NCBI GenBank assembly: GCA_019915015.1
Contig: JAHBBC010000022.1
Span: 434,001 to 498,000 of the forward strand
Reading direction: 5' to 3'
From: Auriscalpium vulgare
Taxonomy: Eukaryota > Basidiomycota > Agaricomycetes > Russulales > Auriscalpiaceae
Length of the DNA stretch: 64,000 nucleotides
The notes beneath the pieces are model-generated. The model was not told where the DNA came from and searched no databases. It was given only the letters and a program-made list of their open reading frames with translations. Shown here piece by piece: positions 1 through 9,874 of the stretch; the first letter of the stretch is position 1, and every line of letters begins with the position of its first letter. A program made the position numbers and the translations under genes.

Positions 1-819
1 TTGAACGCATTCTTCGGAATAGGGCCGCGGTCTGGCCGTTGCAGAGACAAACGATCCGCCCGCGGTTTCGCCACACACGTCTTAGGCACAGAAGCACAGC
101 GCCGCAACGCGGTCCTCCATCTCTCGGCAGCGTGTCCCACTCTAACCCAGCTGGTTCTCCGCACTGCATAGTCTTTGCCCATCGACAGCCCCCGCGAGGT
201 GCCCGTGCGTGCTGGAGCAGAGCGCGCTGTGTCGAGCGCTACCATTTTGGCTGCCCGTGATTGTGCGCACGGCGTCCAGCGCAAGGACATCGGGCAAGGG
301 CTTGCTGTTTGTGGCTATGTCGAGTCGGGTGCGAGGTCGTTGCGAGCTTCCTTTGCAGCGGCGCTCGCGACTCTCTGTGCCTGTTCCACCAGACGGCGCG
401 CCAATCCCGCCCATCCGGCTGCTGAGCGCTGACGTCTCGTCCGCCGACCGTCGAGCTTCGAGTCTGCGCGGCACGGGAATCGTCTGCATCTGCGGCTGGC
501 GGACTGCTCGCGCACACCTCCCCACTCAGCGTCTGGATACAGGCGTACGTTGTCAACCGGAATGCACTGCCGGAAAAGCACACGAGAGCCGCTCGCGCTT
601 GGACGGGCAGCGTCGTGTGGGGCCATGCTTCATGCACACCGTGATCGCGTACTGGAGATTCACCAAAGAAGACTATATTGCCCAACGGCCGGTGCATGTA
701 CAAACTCTCGCTACGAAAACACCCTATCCACAGCGGATGAGCAAAAGGGCCATGTAATCGCAGCATGCCAAGACCACTCACAATATGCGCGGATCCTGGT
801 CTTCCACAGCACACGTCGA
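1..819. repeat. Tail of dispersed repeat block A (no gene)
   Basis: No convincing gene is seen. The stretch shares patches with 23.1-23.9 kb and 31.4-31.9 kb, for example the phrase around AATAGGGCCGCG...CTGGCCGTTG at 20-45 and again near 31,500. It looks like the end of a repeated unit that begins outside the window. Open frames here change with frame and strand and match no family I know. Confidence 0.5.
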
Positions 820-1618
820 CGAAGCGGCACTGACGAACAGCGGGGAGGGAAAATTTTGGACCGACAGCCCGACCGCCATCTGAGCGCGAGTGCGTCGACA
901 GGCCTGCGAGCAGGTCCTGCACCGCGCACAAAGGGACGCACCGCGCACAGCTCCGGGAACCGCTTCCCGTGCGCGAACGCAGCGCAGCCGGATTCCCGCT
1001 ACGCCACACGCAAACGCCTAAGGGGGTGCACCCCCGTCCAGGCGCCGCGCGGCACGGCGAAGCGCGGAGGTTGTGCAGACGGTACGCCCGTCGCCAGCGG
1101 GACACCACAGAGTCCTGCAGGATCTCTGCCGCAGGGACAACGACATGATGGTCTGCAGCCCAATGCAAGTTTGCCCTGCGGACACCGTGCGGGATGGCTG
1201 GCCGGGATGCTGGATCCCGATGCCGCGAGGGCATGTCCGGTTGCTGGGAGTTTCAGATGGTGGCTCGGAGGGACAGCGCGGAGGCTGGGTGCGGGGCGAG
1301 CGCGCGGTTGTCGGGCTGGTGGTGGTGGGGAAGAGCGTGAGCTGGCGGGTGGCGCAGGGTGGCGTCGCTTTGGACTCCGATTGGACTTGCGCTCGGCCTT
1401 TCCGCGAGCTCGCCGTTCGGCGTCGATTCGGACGTCCAGCTCTTCAATCCAGCTCCTCTTGATCGTGCTTTGATCCTCCTATATCCTCTCTGTCACGGGG
1501 GAAGAACGCACACTGTGCTCCCGAGAGCGCCTCTCACACCACTACACGTCGCCGACGCGACGTGCCCCGGCCCGGGTCCCGCGCAAGCTCATGATGGTAG
1601 ACGACTACTGCACCATCA
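820..1618. repeat. Dispersed repeat block B, copy 1
   Basis: This block recurs in the same orientation at about 23,955-24,560 and 58,630-59,270. Shared landmarks are CTGACGAGCAGCGGGG followed by GACAGCCCGA and CATCTGAGCGCGAG, a run of CTGCGAGCAGGTCCTGCACC, and near the end GAGCGCGCGGTTGTCGGGC. I find no intact protein. It may be a degraded transposon or a duplicated promoter/UTR region. The KDZ element is inserted immediately downstream. Confidence 0.6.
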
Positions 1619-1627
1619 CGCTCATGC
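1619..1627. repeat. Target-site duplication, left (KDZ element)
   Basis: CGCTCATGC directly abuts the left terminal inverted repeat and is repeated exactly at 15240-15248 directly after the right one. Confidence 0.85.
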
Positions 1628-1699
1628 AACTCTGTCGGTTAGTAAAGTAGTACTTTGGTCTAGTAGAGTAGCAAATGCAAAGTTCCAATACTAGCTGAT
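1628..1699. repeat. Left terminal inverted repeat of the KDZ element
   Basis: It aligns along about 70 bp with the reverse complement of 15169-15239. The best-conserved core is GTAGAGTAGCAAAT (left) against CTAGAGTAGCAAAT (right), followed in both by CCAATACTAGCTGA. Outermost bases are AACTCTGTC (left) and AGCCCTGTC (right, reverse complement). Confidence 0.88.
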
Positions 1700-1829
1700 A
1701 CGCATACAGCGTAGTACCATGAGCTATAGTGTTTACTTCAATGGAAGGTAACTACTGTGCGCCCTTGAAGGTGTTTAAACCACGTGTATTTACAGTGTAG
1801 TGTTTACTTTAGCCCCATTACAGTATTCA

Positions 1830-3035
1830 CTACGGGCCCGTGTGGCCCAATATGTACATAAACAGGATGTGTAGTATTTACTGCGGGTGCACAGGGGGCG
1901 CGCATTATTCACTCCGGGAGCGCAGTAATTACTCCGGGCACGCAGTACTCCGGGCACAAAGTATTCACTCCGGGCGTGCAGTACTCACTCCGGGCGCACA
2001 GAATTTACTCCGGGCGCGCAGTATTTACCCCGGATCGTCAGTATTTACTCCGGATCGTCAGTATTCACTCCGTGCGCAGTATTCACTCCGGGACCGGGCG
2101 CGCGGACTTCACTCCGGGCGCACATAATTTACTACGGCTGCTCAGTATTTACTCCGTGCGCGCAGTATTTACTCCTGACCGGGCGCGCGGACTTCACTCT
2201 GGGCGCACATAATTTACTACGGCTGCTCAGTATTTACTCCGTGCGCGCAGTATTTACTCAGGACCGGGTGTGCGGACTTCGCTCCGGGCGCACATAATTT
2301 ACTACGGCTGCTCAGTATTTACTCCGTGTGCGCAGTATTTACTCCTGACCGGGCGCGCGGACTTTACTCCGGGTGCATATAATTTACTACGGCTGCTCAG
2401 TATTTACTCCTGACCGGGCGCGCGGACTTCACTCTGGGCGCACATAATTTACTACGGCTGCTCAGTATTTACTCCGTGCGCGCAGTATTTACTCAGGACC
2501 GGGCGCGCGGACTTCACTCCGGGCGCACATAATTTACTACAGCTGCTCAGTATTTACTCCGTGCGCGCAGTATTTACTCCTGACCGGGCGCGCGGACTTC
2601 ACTCCGGGCGCACATAATTTACTACGGCTGCTCAGTATTTACTCCGTGTGCGCAGTATTTACTCAGGACCGGGCGCGCGGACTTCACTCCGGGCGCACAG
2701 AATTTACGACGGCTGCTCAGGTATTCACTCCGTGCGCGCGGTATTCACTCCGGCCGCGCAAATTCACTACTGATGTGCAGAGCAGCATTCACAAAGTATT
2801 CACTCCAGGTGCGCAGAATTAACTCGAGCTGTATTCACTGGTGCGTAGAGTATTTACTTTCCGGGCGCACAGAATCTACTAGAGATGTGCAGCGCAGTGT
2901 TCACGCAGTAGTAACTCCGGGTGCGCAGTAATTACTCTGGGAACATATAGTTTGAACTGCAGGCACGCAGAAATTCACTCAGGGAGCTGTATTTATTCAC
3001 CGGTGCGTAGAGTATTCACTTTGCATGCATATCTA
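1830..3035 (+). repeat. Left subterminal satellite array (20-bp unit)
   Basis: Tandem copies of a 20-bp unit close to AGTATTTACTCCGGGCGYGC. From about 2090 to 2700 they are organised into a higher-order block of about 85 bp that starts at GACCGGGCGCGCGG and recurs near 2178, 2263, 2347, 2413, 2497, 2582 and 2667. Units become degenerate toward 3035. Open frames through the array come from the repeat arithmetic and are not treated as genes. The same unit occurs reverse-complemented at the other end. Confidence 0.9.
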
Positions 3036-3141
3036 GTTGTCAGATATGCCCGCAATTGGCCGGCATTAGCCGGTTCGAAGTGGTGACTTGGTTGAATTTT
3101 ACGACGCATCAGAAACTAAAGACAAAGCATCGCATTGGCGC

Positions 3142-6100
3142 CTACAGCGCATCGTCTATGACATCCTCTACATCACCAGCAGTCTGAATTACATCCGTTC
3201 CATCAACTTCGCGGCCCTCCGATGCCCCAGAGACATCCGACATGTCGGACTCGGAGTCCCCTTCTGAGCGCGCATCGTCCTCATCACCTTCTGAGCGCAT
3301 ATCATTGTCTGAATGTGAAGCGACATTGGCAGGGGGTATGCCAGGCGTGAGCAGCATGGTGTCGGCTTGGGAAGTGATGACCGCAGGCCAAAGATCAGGG
3401 AGCTCCAGTGCAGCGAGCACGGGCTTCCAGTACGTGACAAATGAATTACCGATCTCCTCAAACTGAGCGGCCTGGCGGTGAGCGTACGCGTTCAGCCCAG
3501 CGGCAATGTCGGGGCTAACAGCAGGTCGGCTGTTGAGTAAGGCTCTCCAGGAGTCCGCCCGTGCCGACATGAAACGCACTGCACGTGCCATCTCCTCTTG
3601 AAGGAGCGTGATCTCTTCTTCCCAACGGTCGACGCGGGCCTTTGCATTCACCCAGTCAACGCGTACACCTATATGTGAAGCTCAGCGCATGGAGCAAGGG
3701 TTGTAAGCAGGTGTACGCACTGTCCGTAATCTCCGCCTCTGTCGCATCCTCGTCTGCTCCCGGGACATCGCGTATATCCGGCCGCAGGTTGCGCCAGATC
3801 CACGTTGCTTCGAAGTGACCCTTTCCGAGCTGATTAGGCTCCTGGCGGGGCCCGCGAAGGTCGCTGTCCCGGAGTTCCCGTAGCTTGTGCTTCCAGTCGC
3901 CGTCTGGGTCAAGTTGGAGAAGAGCAGAACGCGCAGCGCGGTAGCGCTGTGCGTAGCGTGCGGCCTTCTCCATGAGCCGCGCAATGAAGGTGCGTGCGCG
4001 CGTGTTGGCCTTCTGTCCAGGGCCAGCAATGTGTATGCGCTTGAAGTGTACGTGCGTGTGGCGGATACGTAGGGAGCGGCGCACCTGTCCAGTGATGAAA
4101 GTTAGTCATGCAGTCGCGTGAAGTGTTCGGCCACGCACCTCGTAGAGGGCATCCTCAGCCTGCGCCAAGCGTAGGCGGTATTCCTTGTCGGCGAGACCCG
4201 CAACACAACCTGTTCTGCGTAGCTCGACTGGCAGCTGTGATGGAAGATACAGCTTCTCGTTCTCGGGGCGACCGCTTGCGGAGGGTGCACTGGTGGGTGC
4301 GGGGTTGTCCGCGTCGGCGTCCTGTGAGCTCGAGAGGAGTTGGTTGATGCATGGAATGTAGAGCTGCTGAATGGGCCGCCAGGACGCAATCCTGTGCCGG
4401 AGCACAGCTTGCTTGTCTCTAAGCGCGACCTTCTCCGTGCTATTGTGCCGGTCCTTCGGTGTCCTTTTGCTCCGCCGCTTCTTCCCTGATGGAGGCTCTC
4501 CCGACGCCTCTGCTGACGCCTCCGGATCAACACGAGCGCCGGCAGCGACGCTCTTGGCCTTCTCCTGCACAAGACGCCTGGCTGACTGTTAGTAATTGAT
4601 ATGTAGGCAATGAAACAATCTTACTGCTGCTCCTCCAGTTCAAACCCGATTGTCAAAAACATACTTGCTGTCGTTTCGTGAGGCGATAGCTGGCCTAGGG
4701 CCGCCTCCCGCGCCTCCTCTTCGGCCAGTTCGAGGCGGACATCAACCAAGGACATTGCTAAGGGCGCAATCAGAATTGATATAGATAAGAGGAACGGAAT
4801 TAGAGACGTACCGACCACCGGCTCCTCATATGGATTGGGCGCTGTCTTGTCGTCTTCGTACGCACGCATCATTGCGATCCATTCGTCCTGCGTCTCCTGC
4901 GGTATGTTCTCGCATGCTTCAGCAAATGCAACGCGCTGCCTGCGTTGCGCCTCCACCGCAACCTTCAGGCTCTTCCTCACAAGTGACGCTGCAAATTCCC
5001 GAACACGCGCGGCTGTCAGCTCGCGTGCCTAGCATCTATCAAGATGACGTGCTCACGGATTGTTATCGTCTTTCGCCAATTGATGCCTCCGCAGGCATCA
5101 TCAAGGTTCTCCTGGCGTGCTGGGCCCGTCATCTCCCGCGTGCTCAGGGCATACGGGTTGAGTTCTGCCCATCCTCCCTCTACCCCTTCTCCGTGCGTGC
5201 GCCCCACTCCGTCCGTGTTGTTCAGCGAGAACTCGTACTGGCATTTGGGGCCATGCGCGATAAGGTGGAATTTCGGCACACCCCATTTGAGTCTCAGGGC
5301 GTCCGGATCAATGTGGAGATGAGTCGGGTATCGGATCATACGGGTCTTGAAGTTCTTAGAGAATGAACACGCGATATCGTATGATACATAGAGTGTTTTG
5401 ATGGCCGGCGCGGACAAAGAAAGTGCCGAGAACAGCATGTAGTCCATGCTTGCATACCTGCGCAGTATTGAGCGAACGTAGTACGGATGGTAGAGACTGA
5501 CTCACCGTTCCCCGAAGCGCAGATCACCAACGGAATGCCGAAGGTAGAAAACATGCCTCGAGCAAACAACAGCCCCGACGCCATTGATGCTGAACCGGCG
5601 TTGCGCGGGCATATTGGCCTTGTCAACCGCGGCGTGATTTGAGTCGCAATATTTTATCTCCATTCGTGATGTCAATGATACAACGGCAATCAAATGAATT
5701 GGGCCGACATACCTCTGGTTCATGCTGATACTTCTCGCAGTGAGCGCCGTACTCCTTTTGCTCGACGAAGTAGCTCCATCCTGGCGAAAGCTCGGTGTCG
5801 ACAAGGCCGCGGTTCTTGAGTTTCATTTTGAAGTTGGCGTCCATTGCCAAGAACATGGCGTGCTTCCACCTGCGTGTAGTGTGAGCAAATAACCGAGCAC
5901 CAGTCACTAAATAATGTACCGTTCACTCTCAGGCGCGTCTTCCCAGCCATCGGGCATGTTCATGCCTGGCTGTGGGCACTGCGGGCACTGGACGACCAGC
6001 CCGCCAGGTACTGTTGCCTCGATGCCGGCGGGATCATGGCCGCGCGCCGCTCGCTTGAGAGCACGGACATTTCGAAAGCAACGCGCCGCACGGATGAATT

Positions 6101-7180
6101 CCCGGTAACGGTACTAGAATGACATTAGAAATACAACAGTAAATGTATGGCGCAGATGACGCACCTTCGGAGCACGAGTGCCAATGCCGTCCGTGAGGCG
6201 CACGAGACTACACCAAAAGTCGTAGGCATTCAATTTGCTCTGAAGGTTCAGAGCATGGAACGCCTTCAGTGTGCGCAGGGTGATCGCGGTCTGTGGGCGT
6301 TCTATTGTTGCGGGCCATAGCGAGGCGCGAAGAAGTTGAACAAAGTGATGTGCCGCACCAATGATACCGCACTCGCAGAAGTCGATATGCACCTCATGAA
6401 TCCCGCTGATGTCAATAACTGTTGTTGGTGAGGACTTGATGAGGGGATGGGGGCAGGACCGGCCGTCGTGACCAAGTTGGATGCGCAGACCGGCCGCGCA
6501 CAGCGTGAACTTCTCGTGGTAGAGGCCATTCCACCTCTAAGTTTACTGTGAGTGGAAATTCAAGTGGAGACGGGTGACACGCACCTCCAGACGATGAAAG
6601 GGAAGCCGTTCGTGCTCGAGCACAATGCAATCACTGCAAAACCGCTCCCCAGTCATACAATTCGTGCATCTGACGTCCCCCTCCTTCACTGTACAGCGAC
6701 TGCACATCGGGAGGCTCGCCTGGTCTCCTAGTCCCTCCATGCGGATTAATTCATCCAGAAACTGCGCACGAAATGGCAGCCAGCTATCGATAGGTTTGCG
6801 CGCGCCCTAAGGGTCAACAAAAGTCAGCAGGCAAATGTAGCCTCTAGATGAAAGAAGCGCACCCGTCCTCGCCGCCGGCGCCGCCGCGGGACAGCTATGT
6901 CTTCAACGTGGATGCCTGGGAGGGGCTCGGTGGTTGAAGCGTCGTATTCATCAGGCAGTACATGAGAGGATTCAGAGGGGAGAGACACCGTGGGTTCATC
7001 GACAGCCTCGACGTAGTGAGAAGTCGTATGCGTAAGCTTCCTCCTCTGACTGACGCCGGCGCCGACCGCAATGTTGACATGCCGAGACACAACATGCTTT
7101 GGATGTGAGGACTCGTCGGTCTCGTCCAGTGCTTGCGTGACGACAGCGTGCTTGCGTTTCTGACGATTGCGATTGCCCAT
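3142..7180 (-). CDS. KDZ transposase with N-terminal CxC2 zinc cluster, 1,151 aa
   Basis: Cut-and-paste transposase expected to act in the nucleus on the element ends. Twelve exons: 7180-6863, 6806-6585, 6536-6165, 6113-5920, 5869-5713, 5657-5506, 5457-5057, 4988-4812, 4757-4625, 4577-4139, 4084-3721, 3668-3142. The ATG at 7180 opens a basic N-terminus (MGNRNRQKRKH). A CxC2 cluster lies at about residues 141-177, with cysteine pairs 141/144, 153/156 and 163/166 and histidines 171 and 177. The RNase H-fold core follows: FLAMDANF (Asp379), YDIACSFSKNF (Asp499), the KFHLIAHG motif (534-541), and GRTHGEGVE (Glu562/565). These are the likely DDE residues by analogy with the family. Then come the NWRK motif, a helical C-terminal region (WRPIQQLYIP) and an acidic serine-rich tail. 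All phases match and there is no internal stop, so the protein looks intact. Confidence 0.96.
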
Positions 7181-7322
7181 GGTTGTCGAAGACAGAACTG
7201 AGGCAGCGATTACATCATACTCAGTGTGGTGCACCGCATACAAGTCGTGAAATAACAGGCACTCGTCAATAAACGTACTTGGTACAGACAAGTACAGCAG
7301 AACATCATCGTACATACTGTAA

Positions 7323-8050
7323 TCAAAATCCATACATCCGTTGAAAGTACGCCTTTCGAACACTGCAATAGCAAAACGTTGTCATAATGCCGAATCAGAG
7401 AGTGAGCGCAAGTGAACATACCCGCGACCGCTGAAGATGAATACTTCCTCAAGAAGCGAGGCCTCGTACACATCAAGACCACGCTCAACGATTTCCTTCT
7501 CTTGGTGTAATCCGGCGATGATCCTACGGTGCGCATGGATTCTCTGCTCGCCGGCATTTTGCAGCGTCTTGACGTGCTCCAGCTGCTCGACAATAGCAGC
7601 GCGCACTTCGTCGAGGTAGCGAGGCATCCAGTTGTCCGCATTGATTGCCATCAGCTCTTCACGGTGGGTCGTCCAGTTGTTCCAGATCTCGTCCTCGAGG
7701 CGACGCATCTGCGGCGTGCGCTGCCTATCTTCATCCTTCGACATGGATGCAATCTCGCTCCTGTACGGACTAGTCATATAAGTCAATTTGATGAGATGTG
7801 CGAGAGGAAAGTTAGACGTACGGAGGTAGGCACCAATACTGTGCTGCCTGTCGCGCTCCCTCCATGTCAAGGCGCTGCGCCTTGCTAACCTTCCGGCGAC
7901 TCGCCCGTTTGATGCTGTTGTACGCTTTCTGATACTCGAGGCGCTTGTCTCTATGCCTGAGTGAAAGGAATAAGTGTATGCGTAACAGGTCATCGCGGTG
8001 TTTGCCTCGAGAGCTCACCGTAAGTAGTCCTTTTTTCGTCTATCATCCAT
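7323..8050 (-). CDS. Small basic/coiled-coil protein of the KDZ element, 181 aa
   Basis: I do not recognise the family. Four exons (8050-8019, 7956-7822, 7760-7422, 7362-7323) join in phase and give a protein that starts MDDRRKKDYLRHRDKR and ends MYGF. Residues 1-45 are strongly basic. Roughly residues 70-160 are a long charged helix, probably a coiled coil (for example YLDEVRAAIVEQLEHVKTLQ). It ends 142 bp upstream of the transposase start on the same strand, so the two genes are adjacent but separate. Reading on in frame toward the transposase ATG is possible, so an alternative joined transcript cannot be excluded. A DNA-binding or transposase-partner role is only an inference from charge and position. 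The last exon is the least certain part. Confidence 0.7.
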
Positions 8051-8664
8051 GGCTGGGTATACAAGATATTGTGTGCCAGAGTACGATTCTTGATGCGGAC
8101 TGTGTTGCAGAGAATGGCGCGCAACCAGAGGTGAGAGTATGAGGAAGGGTTGAAGGGCGGGAGTGAAGCTAAGGACGCGCGACTTCAGAAGCTTGGCTCA
8201 CCGGCAGATCCACAAGCATCGCTCGAGTGCTTCACATCAGATCAAATCGTAGCTATTATGTGGAGTTGGGCATGTAAATAGACTACTTTGAATGTTATTG
8301 GGAGACACAGGGAAGACTACCAAGGGTACTACGGGCTGAACAAGATGGTTGAGACAGCTCATACGCCGCCTTTGCCTCATGCCGTTCCGACAACCCTCAT
8401 AGCAACTCGCACCGGATAATATTTCAGCTACTGTGTGGAGGGCTGGGCATGCTCATAGACTGCTTTGAATATTATTGAGACACGAAGGAAAGACTATTGA
8501 GGGTGTTATGGGCTGAGCACGATGGTTGAGACAGCTCATACACCGTCAAGTTAGCCTCACGCCGTTCCAACAACCCTCAGAGCAATTTGCACCAAGCGAA
8601 TATGGGCATGAGAGGAATCTTATTCAAGACAATTCACTATTCGATGGACAAGCAAGAAGCAAAT
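8051..8664. repeat. Intergenic stretch with two-copy ~170-bp direct repeat
   Basis: There is no gene here. A segment at about 8250-8416 is repeated with divergence at about 8425-8598. Both copies carry GATGGTTGAGACAGCTCATA, then GCCGTTC and CAACCCTCA. The stretch separates the ATG of the coiled-coil gene from the stop of the viroplasmin-like gene, so it probably holds the promoter of the former. Confidence 0.75.
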
Positions 8665-9589
8665 TTATTTCGCCGGCTGTATTCTACGCCTCAATGCTCC
8701 GCAAGCCACAGATGGGCGCCACCAACCGTACGGAAACCCCTCGCCAACTGTCCCGAGTATCCCATAGTAAGGGCTATGGCTGCGGAACTGTTGGGAAATT
8801 GTCAGAGGGATGTACTGCTGGAGAAGCGGGCACGTACGTGTTGGCAAAAATCCCGCGCTGCCGTCCGCGCGCAACTGCGAGATAAGGCCAACCGCCGTGA
8901 CTGTTACGCGGGCGGCCGCCGCGCCCTTCGAGATGCTCCACCATTCCTTCCTCTGCCAGCCGTAGACGTCAGAATATAGAGGGCGACGCATGGAATTGAA
9001 ACTCTCACCGATCTCTTTTTCCGTTGCGATAAGCGCCACGAGCTCGCCAGTGGGCATCGGCGGCAATGGCGATGGCGATGGCGGCGGCGCCGACAGCGTC
9101 GGGGTTGGCATTGAGGCAGTAGGCAGGCTCGACGAAGTGCTTGCTGCCGCGGCTGCTCCGGTGCTGACGTGTGCCTGGGACGCGACCGGTGTCTGGGTGG
9201 CGTCGTTGACTGACACCGAGGCCATTTGCTCGGTGACCAGAGCAATAGCCAGGTCCGCATTGTTGAGAGCCTCGACAGCCGCTGTGAACGAAGTCACCTT
9301 GCGGTGGGAGGCGCCGATGAGGCGGACAGCGGGCCCAACGACCGCCCTGCAACATTATCAGCCTTAGATGTAAGAAAGGCTAACAGAAAATATACCAATC
9401 GGTGTAGATACCGCGAAATTTGCCATCGAGGATTACGAAGTAGGTATAGAGGCCCGGGACGGGCTTCTCCGTGTAGCTGGGGAGCCTTCGGACCGCTGCA
9501 CAAGACATGAGCATGTAAAAAAGGGAATGTGAGGAAGGCGTACATGGAGCAGACGGCTGCGAATCGGAGGGGGGAGTGAAGGAGGTCAT
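8665..9589 (-). CDS. Protein with viroplasmin/RNase H1-N-like domain, 275 aa
   Basis: Three exons (9589-9544, 9495-9396, 9346-8665) join in phase from the ATG at 9589. Residues about 32-80 resemble the small fold found at the N-terminus of RNase H1 and in caulimovirus P6. The motif YFVILDGKFRGIYTDW is followed by VRLIGASHRKVTSF and a helix, matching the pattern aromatic-V-x-x-G-x-x-x-G-I-Y-x-x-W. In RNase H1 that fold binds RNA/DNA hybrids or double-stranded RNA. No RNase H catalytic domain follows. Residues about 105-150 are a Ser/Pro/Ala linker, and the C-terminal third (RKEWWSISKG onward) is unassigned. The gene is divergent from the 794-aa gene across 285 bp. Nucleic-acid binding during transposition is an inference. 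Confidence 0.78.
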
Positions 9590-9874
9590 TGCGTGTCGGC
9601 GGCGTGTTGCTGTGGGGGTTGGGGTTGACCGATCGAGTTGATACGGGTTTGATTGTCCGCCTTGATAAAGACAGGTCCGGCTACCTCCGGCAGGAGACCC
9701 TACCAAAGTGAACGCAAATCTAGGGGATCTGGTTAAATGCGCAGGATCAATCTCAGAAAGTGATGGCGGACTTGCGGAGTAAAATCAGACCAGCGGAGTG
9801 AAAATGGGAGTGAAAACGTCCCTTGTTGTGCCGTCGCGCTCCTTTGCTTCTCTTCTTCAGCTTCTTCGTCCCTT
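9590..9874. promoter_or_regulatory. Shared divergent promoter region
   Basis: This 285-bp gap separates two oppositely oriented start codons, at 9589 (minus) and 9875 (plus). It must therefore hold the promoters of both genes. I see no clear TATA box. A GTTGACCGATCGAGTTGATA stretch lies near 9621-9640. Confidence 0.55.

Noticed and set aside
5506..5713. Transposase exon beginning at GCCAATATG after a longer intron
   Set aside because: The acceptor at ATGGAG (exon start 5657) keeps the conserved IKYCDSNHAAVDKAN segment and the phase, so the longer exon is preferred.
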